In this document: positions 7,615 to 14,815 of the stretch, piece by piece
Numbering within the stretch: position 1 is the first letter of the stretch
How the letters are laid out: each line of letters opens with the position of its first letter
NCBI GenBank assembly: GCA_017537105.1
Contig: JAFWBZ010000164.1
Location: 1 to 14,815, forward strand
Length of the DNA: 14,815 nt
Direction: 5' to 3'
From: Clostridia bacterium
GTDB lineage: Bacteria; Bacillota; Clostridia; Christensenellales; Aristaeellaceae
The notes under the pieces: model-generated
What the model was told of the DNA's origin: nothing
Database searches by the model: none
What the model saw: only the letters and a program-made list of their open reading frames with translations
Program-made: the position numbers and the translations under genes

Positions 7615-7646
7615 CGCAGGGGCGACAGCTGCATGCCGCCCCTGCG
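7615..7646 (+). other. Intercistronic hairpin between binding-protein and permease genes
   Basis: A perfect 10-pair GC-rich stem (7615-7624 with 7637-7646) has a 12-base loop and only a weak T content after it. A smaller 6-pair hairpin (7582-7587 with 7592-7597) lies just upstream. Such structures between binding-protein and permease genes commonly protect the upstream mRNA or partly terminate, giving more binding protein than permease. That role is inferred here. Confidence 0.7.
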
Positions 7647-7693
7647 ATTGGCGTTTGGAAAGGCTTTTATTTCAATACACAGGATGTGATTCC

Positions 7694-8483
7694 ATGCCCA
7701 CCGCGCAATCCGGCTTCTTTGAATGGGTATTCTTCTTCATCAAGACCTACGGCACGCTGTTTTTGAAGGGTGCGGGCACGACGCTGCTGATCGCGCTGAC
7801 AGGCACCCTCGTGGGCTTCATCATCGGCCTGGCCGTGGGCTATGTGCGCGCCATCCCCCGCGACAGGGAGGGCGGTGCCGTGCGCTATTGGCTTTTGAAG
7901 CTGGCGCGCACCCTGCTGGGCGTCTACATCGAGGTCTTCCGCTCCACGCCGATGATCGTGCAGTCGATGGTCATCTTCTACGGCGCGTCCTCGGTGCTGC
8001 ACATCAACCTGCCGTATCTGCTGGCGGGCTTCATCATCGTATCCATCAACACCGGCGCCTACCTGTCTGAGATCGTCCGCGGCGGCATACAGTCCGTGGA
8101 CCCCGGCCAGATGGAGGCCGCGCTGGCCATCGGCATGACCTACGGCCAGGCGATGCTCCACGTGGTGCTGCCCCAGGCCATCCGCAACATCCTGCCCGCG
8201 CTGGGCAACGAGTTTGTGGTCAACATCAAGGACACCTCGGTGCTGAATGTCATCTCGGTGACGGAGCTGTACTTCGTGTCGAAGTCCGCGGCGGGCACCT
8301 ACTTCAAGTATTTTGAGGTGTTCTTCATCACGTCCGTGATCTACTTCGTGATGACCTTCACCGTCACGCGCTTCCTGCGTTGGGTGGAGAAGAAGATGGA
8401 CGGCCCGCAGAACTACGCCGTGCACGGTTCCCAGACCGTCCCGGACGTGGAGATCGAGCTGAACGCGAAGGGAGGTGCCCTGA

Positions 8484-8491
<8 letters not shown>
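7694..8491 (+). CDS. Amino acid ABC transporter permease (probably lysine)
   Basis: Forms the membrane channel of the importer. The 265-residue protein has about five hydrophobic helices (around 10-27, 28-52, 85-102, 106-124, 207-227). The family loops are present: F-R-S-T-P-M-I-V-Q (82-90), and the EAA-type ATPase-contact loop at about 138-165 (EAALAIGMTYGQ...LPQAIR), followed by L-P-A-L-G-N-E-F-V-x-x-I-K-D-T-S-L/V. I chose the ATG at 7694, which has ACAGGA upstream; a TTG at 7655 would add 13 residues without a better site. The C-terminal tail after the last helix is about 38 residues, charged and probably cytoplasmic. Its stop overlaps the ATPase start by 8 bases. No second permease is present, so a homodimer is likely. 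Confidence 0.93.
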
Positions 8492-9233
<742 letters not shown>

Positions 9234-9250
9234 CGATCATACCAACGACG

Positions 9251-9282
9251 CACCGCCGCGAGAACTCGCGGCGGTGTGTTTT
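9251..9282 (+). terminator. Intrinsic terminator ending the importer operon
   Basis: A perfect 10-pair GC-rich stem (9251-9260 with 9267-9276), with loop AGAACT, is followed by TGTTTT (9277-9282). It lies between the ATPase stop and the convergent gene's stop at 9284. Confidence 0.88.
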
Positions 9283-9283
9283 A

Positions 9284-10573
9284 TCACCACAGGTGCGTCA
9301 GCGCCAGCAGCACCGCAGAGGCGATCAGCCAGGCCTTCGTCGTATCCCGACCGGTCCACAGTGTGCGCAGGGCGGCAAGGCTGCCCATAAAGAGCACCAG
9401 CACCAGCCAGCAACTCTGAAGGCGAAGGGGCGTAAAGCCGAACCGGCGCACGTACAATGCGAGCTTCGCCGCCGCGGTCACCGCCAGCAACCCGCTCTCG
9501 GCCATCAGCGCCATGCCCGTCCGTCTGGCCGCCGCATGCGCCCGGAGGCCGCCCTCCGCGCTCACGGCGGCCGCGCCAAGCAACGTGAAGTTGACCGCCA
9601 TCACGCCGCAGAGCTCGAAGAAGCCCCTCCTCGCATACTGTGCGGCCGTGAATCGCTCGGGCAGCAGGCCGCGCAGCCCGTCGAACAGGTAGCTGCCCTG
9701 TACCGCGAAGAATACGGCATAGAGCGCCACGAACAGCCCCAGCAGCACCGGCCAGGCGCCGCCCGGCACCTGCCGCAGGGCGCCTATGCCGGCATCCAGC
9801 CGCTTGCGGAAATCCCCGACGCCCGCTTCCCGCCGTGTCCCGAATACCATGCCATACAGATAGGCACCCACGGGCAGACTCAGCAGGAAATAGATCGCCA
9901 GCCGCGCATCGAAGCCCCGGAGAGCATTCCATATTCCATCGGACAACTGCTGGAAGTTCGGATCGGCCTCCGCAAGCAGGGCCATCGAAACGCCCAGCAG
10001 GAACAGCGCGACGATCGCCGCTGCAACCACGCCCACCATCGCGGCAGGCGTAAAGCGTCTCCCCGCATCCCTCCGCCCCGAGGCTTTCAGCACCCTGAGG
10101 CGCAGGAAGAAGTGCCGAAGCGGCACGAGCACCGCGCCAAAGAGCGCATCCGCAGGAAGGTAGCGGCTGCTGCCGCCGGCCTCCAGCAGATGCCCCGAGC
10201 GAACGATCACCCAGTAAGCGCCGAAGCCATGGACAATCAGGGGAAACCAGCCCTCCCAGGCCCGCGCCCGGCCGAGTGCGCCGCACAGCAGCACGGTCCA
10301 GAGGCAGCCCAGCCATATCCAGCTCTCTCCGCGCCGCGGCACTTTCCGCGCGCTCAGCTCCACGCCCCCGCACAGCAGGGCGGCGAAGAGCACGATCCAC
10401 TTCGTCCAGTGCTCCCCGGAATATGCCGCCACGACGTAGATATAGGCGATCACCGCCGACGCCGGCACACCCCATTGCTCCGCTCTCGTGGGCACAATGG
10501 CCGGAAGCAGCGGTCCCTCCTCCTCCATCAGCTCTTCATCGATGATGGGTTTTGCAGAATTGCTCTTCTCCAT
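9284..10573 (-). CDS. DUF4153/DUF4173-type multi-pass membrane protein
   Basis: A 429-residue integral membrane protein of unknown role. An acidic cytoplasmic N-terminus (IIDEELMEEEG, 10-20) precedes many hydrophobic helices. Family hallmarks are YARRGFFELC (313-322), the segment A-D-P-N-F (203-207) after a helix, and L-Y-V-R-R-F-G-F-T-P-L-R-L (373-385). The same signatures occur in DUF4153/DUF4173 proteins, which are widespread in Firmicutes and lack a settled function. The ATG at 10573 is chosen because the promoter predicts transcription starting near 10602, which excludes the ATG at 10618; AAGGGG lies about 9 bases upstream. It is convergent with the importer operon. A candidate operator flanks its -35 box, so a repressor encoded elsewhere may control it. 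Confidence 0.85.
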   Translation of the reverse strand: MEKSNSAKPIIDEELMEEEGPLLPAIVPTRAEQWGVPASAVIAYIYVVAAYSGEHWTKWIVLFAALLCGGVELSARKVPRRGESWIWLGCLWTVLLCGALGRARAWEGWFPLIVHGFGAYWVIVRSGHLLEAGGSSRYLPADALFGAVLVPLRHFFLRLRVLKASGRRDAGRRFTPAAMVGVVAAAIVALFLLGVSMALLAEADPNFQQLSDGIWNALRGFDARLAIYFLLSLPVGAYLYGMVFGTRREAGVGDFRKRLDAGIGALRQVPGGAWPVLLGLFVALYAVFFAVQGSYLFDGLRGLLPERFTAAQYARRGFFELCGVMAVNFTLLGAAAVSAEGGLRAHAAARRTGMALMAESGLLAVTAAAKLALYVRRFGFTPLRLQSCWLVLVLFMGSLAALRTLWTGRDTTKAWLIASAVLLALTHLW

Positions 10574-10608
10574 GTTCCACTGCCCCTTCCCTCGCTCTTT
10601 CACAGGGA

Positions 10609-10637
10609 AGTATAGCATCGTTTCTCGATATTGTCAA
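10609..10637 (-). promoter_or_regulatory. Sigma-A promoter of the DUF4153/4173 gene
   Basis: On the minus strand TTGACA (10637-10632, perfect) is separated by 17 bases from TATACT (10614-10609, one mismatch). The expected start is near 10602, about 29 bases before the ATG at 10573. The gene therefore has its own transcript rather than depending on the terminated dehydrogenase gene upstream. Confidence 0.88.
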
Positions 10638-10651
10638 TAGATAAATATCGA
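10625..10651. promoter_or_regulatory. Inverted repeat flanking the -35 box, candidate operator
   Basis: TCGATATT (10625-10632) and AATATCGA (10644-10651) form a perfect 8-base inverted repeat with an 11-base gap. The arms lie on either side of the -35 box of the promoter at 10609-10637, sharing one base with it. The geometry suits a dimeric repressor. The RNA would not contain it, since it lies upstream of the start site, so a DNA-level role is more likely than a hairpin. Confidence 0.55.
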
Positions 10652-10697
10652 AATTCAATAATTTATTTTCTAATCGCATTGAATTCCTATTGAATTC
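10652..10697. repeat. Short ATTGAATT repeats upstream of the DUF4153/4173 promoter
   Basis: ATTGAATTC occurs twice as a direct repeat (10678-10686 and 10689-10697), 11 bases apart, about one helical turn. An inverted copy of its core (AATTCAAT) is at 10652-10659. All lie in an A/T-rich stretch that is unusual for this GC-rich window. They may be activator or repressor sites; chance within A/T-rich DNA is also possible. Confidence 0.4.
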
Positions 10698-10760
10698 ACG
10701 TCGTTGAAGAGGGTTTGCCCGCTGTCGCCGGCACGCTGGCCTTCGAGACAGAAATTGCAA

Positions 10761-10802
10761 CAAAAAGCGTCCCCCACGCCGGAAAACCGGCGCAAGGGAC
10801 GC
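10761..10802 (-). terminator. Intrinsic terminator after the Ldh2-family gene
   Basis: On the minus strand an outer 7-pair stem (10802-10796 with 10773-10767) encloses an inner 6-pair stem (10792-10787 with 10782-10777). A run of five T (10766-10762) follows. It lies 28 bases past the dehydrogenase stop. Confidence 0.88.
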
Positions 10803-10829
10803 AACCATCTTATGCGGTTTTTGTGAACG

Positions 10830-11939
10830 TCAGTCCCAGGGGAAGCGATACTTGCCCTCCAGGCCCACCTCGGCGCGCACGGCGTTGATCTCGCCCTGCA
10901 CAGATTCGTTGATCGGCACGCCGTCCTTGCGCGCCAGGCGGATCTCGTATTCCTTTTCGCCGGCGGTGTAGATGCGCTCGGCGCCCGGCATCCTGCGGGA
11001 GGCCCGCACGGCGCGGATGATGTCGCCGGCCTTCCTGCGGCAGATGTCCTCGCCCAGGAAGTGATCGGTGTCGATGGCGATGAAGAAGTGGCCCAGACGC
11101 GGGGAGCACTTTTCTCCGTTCTCGTCCACGCCGTTGAGCTGCTTCCCGAAGTAGCCGTCGGACAGCACCGCGGAGAGGAACTCCACGAACATCGCAAAGC
11201 CGTAGCCCTTGTAGCCGCCCAGCGCCTCGCCGATGCCGCCCACCGTGACCAGCGCCGCGGTATTCTGGCGAATGCGCTTCAGCGCCACGCCGGCATCGCC
11301 GGTCACGGGCTCGCCGTCCTCGCCGATGACCGTCCCGGGATGCACGTCCTCGCCGATGCGCTCGTAGTACTCGAACTTGCCGTTCTGGGTGATGGAGGTG
11401 GCGCAGTCGAAGTTGAAATCGAAGGGCTCGTCGGTGGGCACGCCCAGGGTGAAGGGGTTGGTGCCAAACATGCCCTCGGTGCCCCAGGTGGGCGCCACGG
11501 AGGGGCGCGCATTGGTGCCGGTCATGCCAATGCAGCCGGCCCTGGTGGCCATGGAGGTGTAGTAGCCCGCGATGCCGTAGTGGCAGGAATTGCGAGCCAC
11601 CACCATGCCCATGCCATACTCCTTGGCCTTCCGGATGGCCAACTCCATGGACCGGTAGCCGATCACCTGGCCCATGCCGTCGTGGCCGTCCACCACGGCG
11701 GTGGTGGGCGTCTCCTTGATGATCTCATAGTTGGTCACGGCCTTCTGCACGCCGGACTTGATGCGATCCAGATAGATGGGCTTGAAGCGATTGACGTCGT
11801 GAGACTCGATGCCCCGGCGGTCGGACTCCAGCAGCACGTCAGTGCAGATCTTCGCTTCCTCCTCCGGAACGCCGTATTTCACAAATACCTCGGTGACAAA
11901 ATCCGTGATGGTCTTCCAATCCACGATGGCCTTGGGCAT
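10830..11939 (-). CDS. Ldh2-family (malate/L-lactate/ureidoglycolate-type) NAD(P) dehydrogenase
   Basis: A 369-residue cytosolic oxidoreductase of the family that interconverts 2-hydroxy and 2-oxo acids with NAD(P). Family members use malate, lactate, ureidoglycolate or similar, and sequence does not tell which here. Visible signatures are R-G-I-E-S-H-D (42-48), N-S-C-H-Y-G-I-A-G (117-125) with the presumed catalytic His120, and T-N-A-R-P-S-V-A-P-x-W-G followed by G-T-N-P-F-T-L-G-V-P, which forms the nucleotide-binding part. E-A-L-G-G-Y-K-G-Y-G is also conserved. The ATG at 11939 is preceded by AGGAGG at 9 bases. It begins 90 bases after the SH3-repeat gene on the same strand, with no clear terminator or promoter between, so read-through from that gene is possible. 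A strong terminator follows. Confidence 0.92.
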   Translation of the reverse strand: MPKAIVDWKTITDFVTEVFVKYGVPEEEAKICTDVLLESDRRGIESHDVNRFKPIYLDRIKSGVQKAVTNYEIIKETPTTAVVDGHDGMGQVIGYRSMELAIRKAKEYGMGMVVARNSCHYGIAGYYTSMATRAGCIGMTGTNARPSVAPTWGTEGMFGTNPFTLGVPTDEPFDFNFDCATSITQNGKFEYYERIGEDVHPGTVIGEDGEPVTGDAGVALKRIRQNTAALVTVGGIGEALGGYKGYGFAMFVEFLSAVLSDGYFGKQLNGVDENGEKCSPRLGHFFIAIDTDHFLGEDICRRKAGDIIRAVRASRRMPGAERIYTAGEKEYEIRLARKDGVPINESVQGEINAVRAEVGLEGKYRFPWD

Positions 11940-12029
11940 TTCTTTCTTCCTCCTGCTCCCGTTTTTGTTTGAGTATTCCCGCGCCCAGAGGTGCCATGGG
12001 CTTGCATGGTCCCCCGGGCGGATTTGATG

Positions 12030-12818
12030 TTACCAGCCCAGATTGTCGATCAGGATGTACCCGGCATAGCCGCCGTACTCGCAATAGGCGAAGCGATCGT
12101 CCACGATATAGGCGTTGTGTACCTCGGCGCCCAGCGGCACGCGGGCAATGCGGGTCGAGCGCGTGTCGGGCAGCTGGCGAAGGGACGCATAGGACAGGCA
12201 GTTCACGATCACCGCGGTGCCGATGTTGGCGCTGGACTGGTAGGTGGAGCCGGTGCCGTCGTCCTCATAGGTTCCCCCGGAAATCCAGGAGAGGTTGCTG
12301 TTCAGGATATACCCATCCACGTCTCCGAACACGCAGTAGGAGAACCGGTCGTCCTGGTAGAACACGTTGGTCACGATGGCCCCCAGCGGCACGCGGGCGA
12401 GCATCTGCGAGCTGGTGTCCGGATAGGCGCGCAGAGACGCATAGCTGGTGCAGTTGATGATCTGGAAGTTGCCCAGATAATACTCATCGGGATATTCGTA
12501 GCCCACGGGACCCGCGATGAAGGACAGATTGGCGTTGGCGATGTAGCCGGCATTGCCGTCATACTCGCAGTAGGTGTACTTGTCGTCGTAGTAGTAGCAG
12601 TTGGTCACCACCGCGCCGGCGGGCACCCGGGCGACCTTGTTGGCATAGGAGGTCGGGCGATCCCGCATCGACGTGTAGGTCTTGACGTTGACGATCTCCA
12701 TCGATCCCAGCAGGTTGGTGTAGTCCTGGTAGTAATAGGCCTGGACCGCGCCGGCCGGAATCGCCGCCGCCAGCAGCAGCACCAGAAGCAGGCAGAGCAT
12801 TGTGCACAGTTTCTTCAT
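12030..12818 (-). CDS. Secreted protein of three SH3-like repeats
   Basis: A 262-residue exported protein. A signal peptide (1-27, cleaving about after AGAVQA) precedes three related blocks of about 62 residues (40-101, 118-179, 202-262). Each runs: I-V/I-N start, Y-x-S-L/M-R with a following P, A-R-V-P-x-G-A-x-V, Y-x-x-D-D-R/K-F/Y-x-Y-C, and G-Y-I-x-x-x-N-L at the end. This is the SH3b (bacterial SH3) pattern, usually binding cell-wall peptides. There is no enzyme domain, so it may be a wall-associated binder or adaptor. One Cys in the Y-C step of each repeat and further Cys near repeat starts are conserved, hinting at disulfides. The ATG at 12818 has GGGAGGG 7 bases upstream and a strong promoter before it. 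Confidence 0.88.
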   Translation of the reverse strand: MKKLCTMLCLLLVLLLAAAIPAGAVQAYYYQDYTNLLGSMEIVNVKTYTSMRDRPTSYANKVARVPAGAVVTNCYYYDDKYTYCEYDGNAGYIANANLSFIAGPVGYEYPDEYYLGNFQIINCTSYASLRAYPDTSSQMLARVPLGAIVTNVFYQDDRFSYCVFGDVDGYILNSNLSWISGGTYEDDGTGSTYQSSANIGTAVIVNCLSYASLRQLPDTRSTRIARVPLGAEVHNAYIVDDRFAYCEYGGYAGYILIDNLGW

Positions 12819-12856
12819 GTAGTGTCCCTCCCCGAGCAGCATTTGATGTTGCCTCT

Positions 12857-12885
12857 ATATTACGTGAAAAAGCGGCAAATGTCAA
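12857..12885 (-). promoter_or_regulatory. Sigma-A promoter of the SH3-repeat gene
   Basis: On the minus strand TTGACA (12885-12880, perfect) lies 17 bases before TAATAT (12862-12857). The start is expected near 12850, about 32 bases before the ATG. It may also serve the Ldh2-family gene downstream. Confidence 0.85.
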
Positions 12886-12899
12886 TGCGGAAACGCCGC
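12867..12899 (-). terminator. Possible weak terminator after the aldo/keto reductase
   Basis: On the minus strand GCGGC (12899-12895) can pair with GCCGC (12876-12872), followed by five T (12871-12867). The stem is only 5 pairs with an 18-base loop. The element overlaps the SH3-gene promoter, whose -35 box lies in the loop. It is the only terminator-like structure between the two genes. Confidence 0.35.
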
Positions 12900-12904
12900 G
12901 CCGT

Positions 12905-14086
12905 TCAATACTTCAGGATCTTTGGCGCGAGTTTCGCCGCAACTTTGTACACCGGGTTCTCCAGCCGCCGCCTGACGCCGTCCAGCTCCTCCCGGATGGC
13001 GATGTGCTGGGGACAGTGCTGCTCGCATCGGCCGCACTTCACGCACAGTCCCGCGTTGCTGCGCACCTTCCGCAGCGTGGTGCACATCATGTACTCCCGC
13101 ATGCCGGCGACCAGGTTCTCGGCGTAGCTGGTGTTGTAGGCGGCAAAGCAGGTGGGAATGTCCACGCCCTTGGGACAGGGCTGGCAGTAGCCGCAGCCTG
13201 TGCAGCCCACCCGGACGCCCTTCGCGAGGGCCTTCTGCACCCGTTCGTAGAGCTGAAGCGCATCCTCCCCCAGCGCATTCGGCAGGCTCTCCGAGGCGAT
13301 GCGGCAGTTCTCCTCCACCTGGGCGACGTCGTTCATGCCCGAGAGGACCACCGTCACCTCCGGATGGTTCCAGATCCATCGCAGCCCCCAGTCAGCGGGG
13401 GATCGGGCGGGCTGCGCCAGCTCAAACTCCCGGCGCGCCTCCCGGGGAAGCCCGTTGACCAGCTTGCCGCCCCGAAGCGGCTCCATGATGACCACTGGCA
13501 GCCCCTTTTCATAAGCGTAGCGCAGCCCCTCGATGCCCGCCTGGTTGTGCTCGTCCATGTAGTTGAACTGGATCTGGCAGAAATCCCAGTCCCAGGCGTC
13601 GATCAGCGCCTTGAACTGGAGCGTGCCGCCGTGAAAGGAGAAGCCGATGTTGCGGATCTGTCCGCCGGCCTTCTTCTCCGCCACCCATTCCCGGATGCCC
13701 ATGCCGCACAGCCGCTCGAAGCTGGCGGCGTCGTTGAGCATGTGCAGCAGGTAGTAGTCCACGTGGTCCGTCTTCAGCCGCTTCAACTCCTCCGCAAAGA
13801 ACGCGTCAAAGTCCTGCGGCTTCTTCGCGCGATAGTGGGGAAGCTTGGTGGCGATGTTGATCTGATCCCGGCATTGGTACGCCTCGATGAAGTTGCCCAG
13901 GCAGACTTCGCTGCCGGGATAGATATAGGCGGTGTCGAAGTAGTTGACGCCGCGGTCCAGCGCCAGCTTCATCTCCCGGTTGGCCTTCTCCTGGTCGATG
14001 ACGCCGCCCTTTCGGGTAAAGCGCATGCAGCCGAAGCCCAGCACCGAGAGCGGCTGTCCGTTTCGGGGATTGGTCCTGTATTGCAT
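12905..14086 (-). CDS. Aldo/keto reductase with C-terminal 4Fe-4S ferredoxin motifs
   Basis: A 393-residue cytosolic oxidoreductase. The N-terminal aldo/keto reductase barrel (about 1-285) keeps the catalytic tetrad: D51 and Y56 in FDTAYIYPGSE, K81 in ATKLP, and H115 in YYLLH. The C-terminus carries two C-x2-C-x2-C-x3-C-P motifs, C295/C298/C301/C304 and C348/C351/C354/C358, each able to hold a 4Fe-4S cluster. The layout matches the anaerobe family of predicted aldo/keto reductases (COG1453). The natural substrate is unknown; electron transfer between ferredoxin and nicotinamide cofactor is a reasonable guess. The ATG at 14086 has GAGGAG about 7 bases upstream and gives the family's usual start (MQYRTNPRNG). 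It follows the HAD gene by 29 bases and likely shares its promoter. Confidence 0.93.
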   Translation of the reverse strand: MQYRTNPRNGQPLSVLGFGCMRFTRKGGVIDQEKANREMKLALDRGVNYFDTAYIYPGSEVCLGNFIEAYQCRDQINIATKLPHYRAKKPQDFDAFFAEELKRLKTDHVDYYLLHMLNDAASFERLCGMGIREWVAEKKAGGQIRNIGFSFHGGTLQFKALIDAWDWDFCQIQFNYMDEHNQAGIEGLRYAYEKGLPVVIMEPLRGGKLVNGLPREARREFELAQPARSPADWGLRWIWNHPEVTVVLSGMNDVAQVEENCRIASESLPNALGEDALQLYERVQKALAKGVRVGCTGCGYCQPCPKGVDIPTCFAAYNTSYAENLVAGMREYMMCTTLRKVRSNAGLCVKCGRCEQHCPQHIAIREELDGVRRRLENPVYKVAAKLAPKILKY

Positions 14087-14115
14087 GATCGGTCTCCTCG
14101 TCACTTGGTCCATTT

Positions 14116-14709
14116 CTACGAAAACAGTGCCTCGCGCAGCTTTTCCGCGCTGCCCTCGAAGCGTATGCCGCACATGCCCGCGGCGACGGCGCCGTCCACG
14201 TTGGCCTGGACGTCGTCGACAAATACGCACTCCCCCGCCTCGAGCCCGTAGCGATCCAGCAGCCTGCGATAGATCTCCGGATCGGGCTTGACGCAGCGCT
14301 CGCAGGCGGAGACCACCGCGCCGTCAAAGAAGCGGCTGCAGGGAACGTCCTTCCAGTACTCCGGCTGGCGCAGGCTGGCGTTGGAGAGCAGATACACCCC
14401 CAGGCCCCTTCCCTTGCACTCCTGAATCAGCGCCTCCATGCCGGGGATGGCCTCGATGGGCCGCTCCCAGGCGAAGATCAGCCTGTGGGCCGCCGCATGC
14501 AGGCGCGCGGGAAGCGCGGGGAGCACCTGCGACTCCAGCTCCGCCTCGACCATCTCGCCCGAGTCCAGCTTTGCCCAGCCCTCCGCGCGAAAGATGATGT
14601 TCAGGAGCAGCTCCCGGTCCGTGGCATCGGCGATGCCCTCCCGCTCGACGAAATGCACGGGATCGTGGTTGATGAGGACGTTCCCCATGTCAAAAATGAT
14701 GTTTTGCAA
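14116..14709 (-). CDS. HAD-superfamily phosphatase (DxGNV type, YihX-like)
   Basis: A 197-residue hydrolase with motif I IFDMGNVL (nucleophile D7), motif II L-L-S-N-A (N110 region), motif III Lys141 in C-V-K-P-D-P-E-I-Y, and motif IV F-V-D-D (D165/D166) in VDDVQANVDGAVAAGM. The second Asp of the usual D-x-D is Gly here, as in the D-x-G-N/G-V subfamily that includes the sugar-phosphate phosphatase YihX, so small sugar phosphates are likely substrates. I chose a TTG start at 14709: AGAGAGGTG stands about 6 bases before it and it gives the family start (MQNIIFDMGNV). The ATG at 14739 overlaps the promoter's -10 box, and the GTG at 14718 abuts the ribosome site. First gene of a probable operon with the aldo/keto reductase. 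Confidence 0.9.
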   Translation of the reverse strand: MQNIIFDMGNVLINHDPVHFVEREGIADATDRELLLNIIFRAEGWAKLDSGEMVEAELESQVLPALPARLHAAAHRLIFAWERPIEAIPGMEALIQECKGRGLGVYLLSNASLRQPEYWKDVPCSRFFDGAVVSACERCVKPDPEIYRRLLDRYGLEAGECVFVDDVQANVDGAVAAGMCGIRFEGSAEKLREALFS

Positions 14710-14737
14710 CGCCGTCACCTCTCTTTTTTCGCCTTCC

Positions 14738-14766
14738 ATTATAGCAGGAGGGGTGCAGGCTGTCCA
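14738..14766 (-). promoter_or_regulatory. Extended -10 sigma-A promoter of the HAD / aldo-keto reductase operon
   Basis: On the minus strand TGGACA (14766-14761, one mismatch) lies 17 bases before TATAAT (14743-14738, perfect), which is preceded by TGC, giving an extended -10. The start is predicted near 14731, about 22 bases before the TTG codon at 14709. The last bases of the window beyond 14766 show no gene I can support. Confidence 0.85.
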
Positions 14767-14815
14767 CCCAAATTCACGCAAAATCCGGGACTTCGTTAAT
14801 CTTCGATGATGTCAA

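Noticed and set aside
7655..7693. Upstream TTG start for the permease
   Set aside because: Adds 13 residues not expected for the family; the ATG at 7694 has its own ACAGGA site.
11061..11972. Plus-strand frame over the Ldh2-family gene
   Set aside because: Antisense shadow; the sense protein carries the family signatures and an AGGAGG site.
12030..12818. Internal DNA repeats in the SH3 gene as a mobile or CRISPR-like array
   Set aside because: The repeats are protein-level domain copies with diverged DNA and long period (about 240 bases), not identical short repeats with spacers.
12800..14251. Long plus-strand frame over the aldo/keto reductase
   Set aside because: Antisense shadow of a gene with intact catalytic tetrad and cysteine motifs.

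Overview
The window is high-GC (strong G/C bias at third codon positions) and reads as a chromosomal segment of a high-GC Firmicute of the Clostridia type. That rests on AGGAGG-like ribosome binding sites, TTGACA/TATAAT promoters, intrinsic terminators, a lysine (L-box) riboswitch, and a CotH-type protein carrying lamin-tail domains. The taxonomic placement is inference. I see no tRNA, rRNA, CRISPR array, insertion sequence or phage gene, and genes are tightly packed on both strands.

Layout. Bases 2-3444 (+ strand) hold the 3' end of a class II fructose-bisphosphate aldolase, a strong terminator, and a 968-residue membrane-anchored protein with three lamin-tail domains, a chitobiase-type domain and a CotH kinase domain. 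Bases 3519-4960 (- strand) hold N-acetylglucosamine-6-phosphate deacetylase (nagA), with its own promoter, and a small single-span membrane protein upstream. Bases 5153-6344 (+) hold an ADP-ribose-type Nudix hydrolase and a GNAT acetyltransferase. Bases 6394-9282 (+) are the best-supported regulatory unit: a consensus promoter, a lysine riboswitch with terminator, and a three-gene polar amino acid ABC importer (binding protein, permease, ATPase) ending in a terminator. Bases 9284-14766 (-) hold a DUF4153/DUF4173-type membrane protein with its own promoter and a candidate operator, an Ldh2-family dehydrogenase, a secreted protein of three SH3-like repeats, an aldo/keto reductase with two 4Fe-4S motifs, and a HAD phosphatase. 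The last two share a promoter.

How the parts work together. The clearest system is the riboswitch-importer operon. The aptamer implies that the importer, which protein sequence alone would only call 'polar amino acid', imports lysine and is shut off when lysine is plentiful. The importer has two oddities: an ABC signature motif with Tyr in place of Ser (LYGGQ), and a stable hairpin between the binding-protein and permease genes that probably skews their expression. The aldolase, nagA and two oxidoreductases fit a fermentative, sugar- and amino-sugar-using gut-type bacterium. The CotH-like and SH3-repeat proteins are cell-surface proteins of unknown partner. I did not find a new multi-gene defence or biosynthetic system here.
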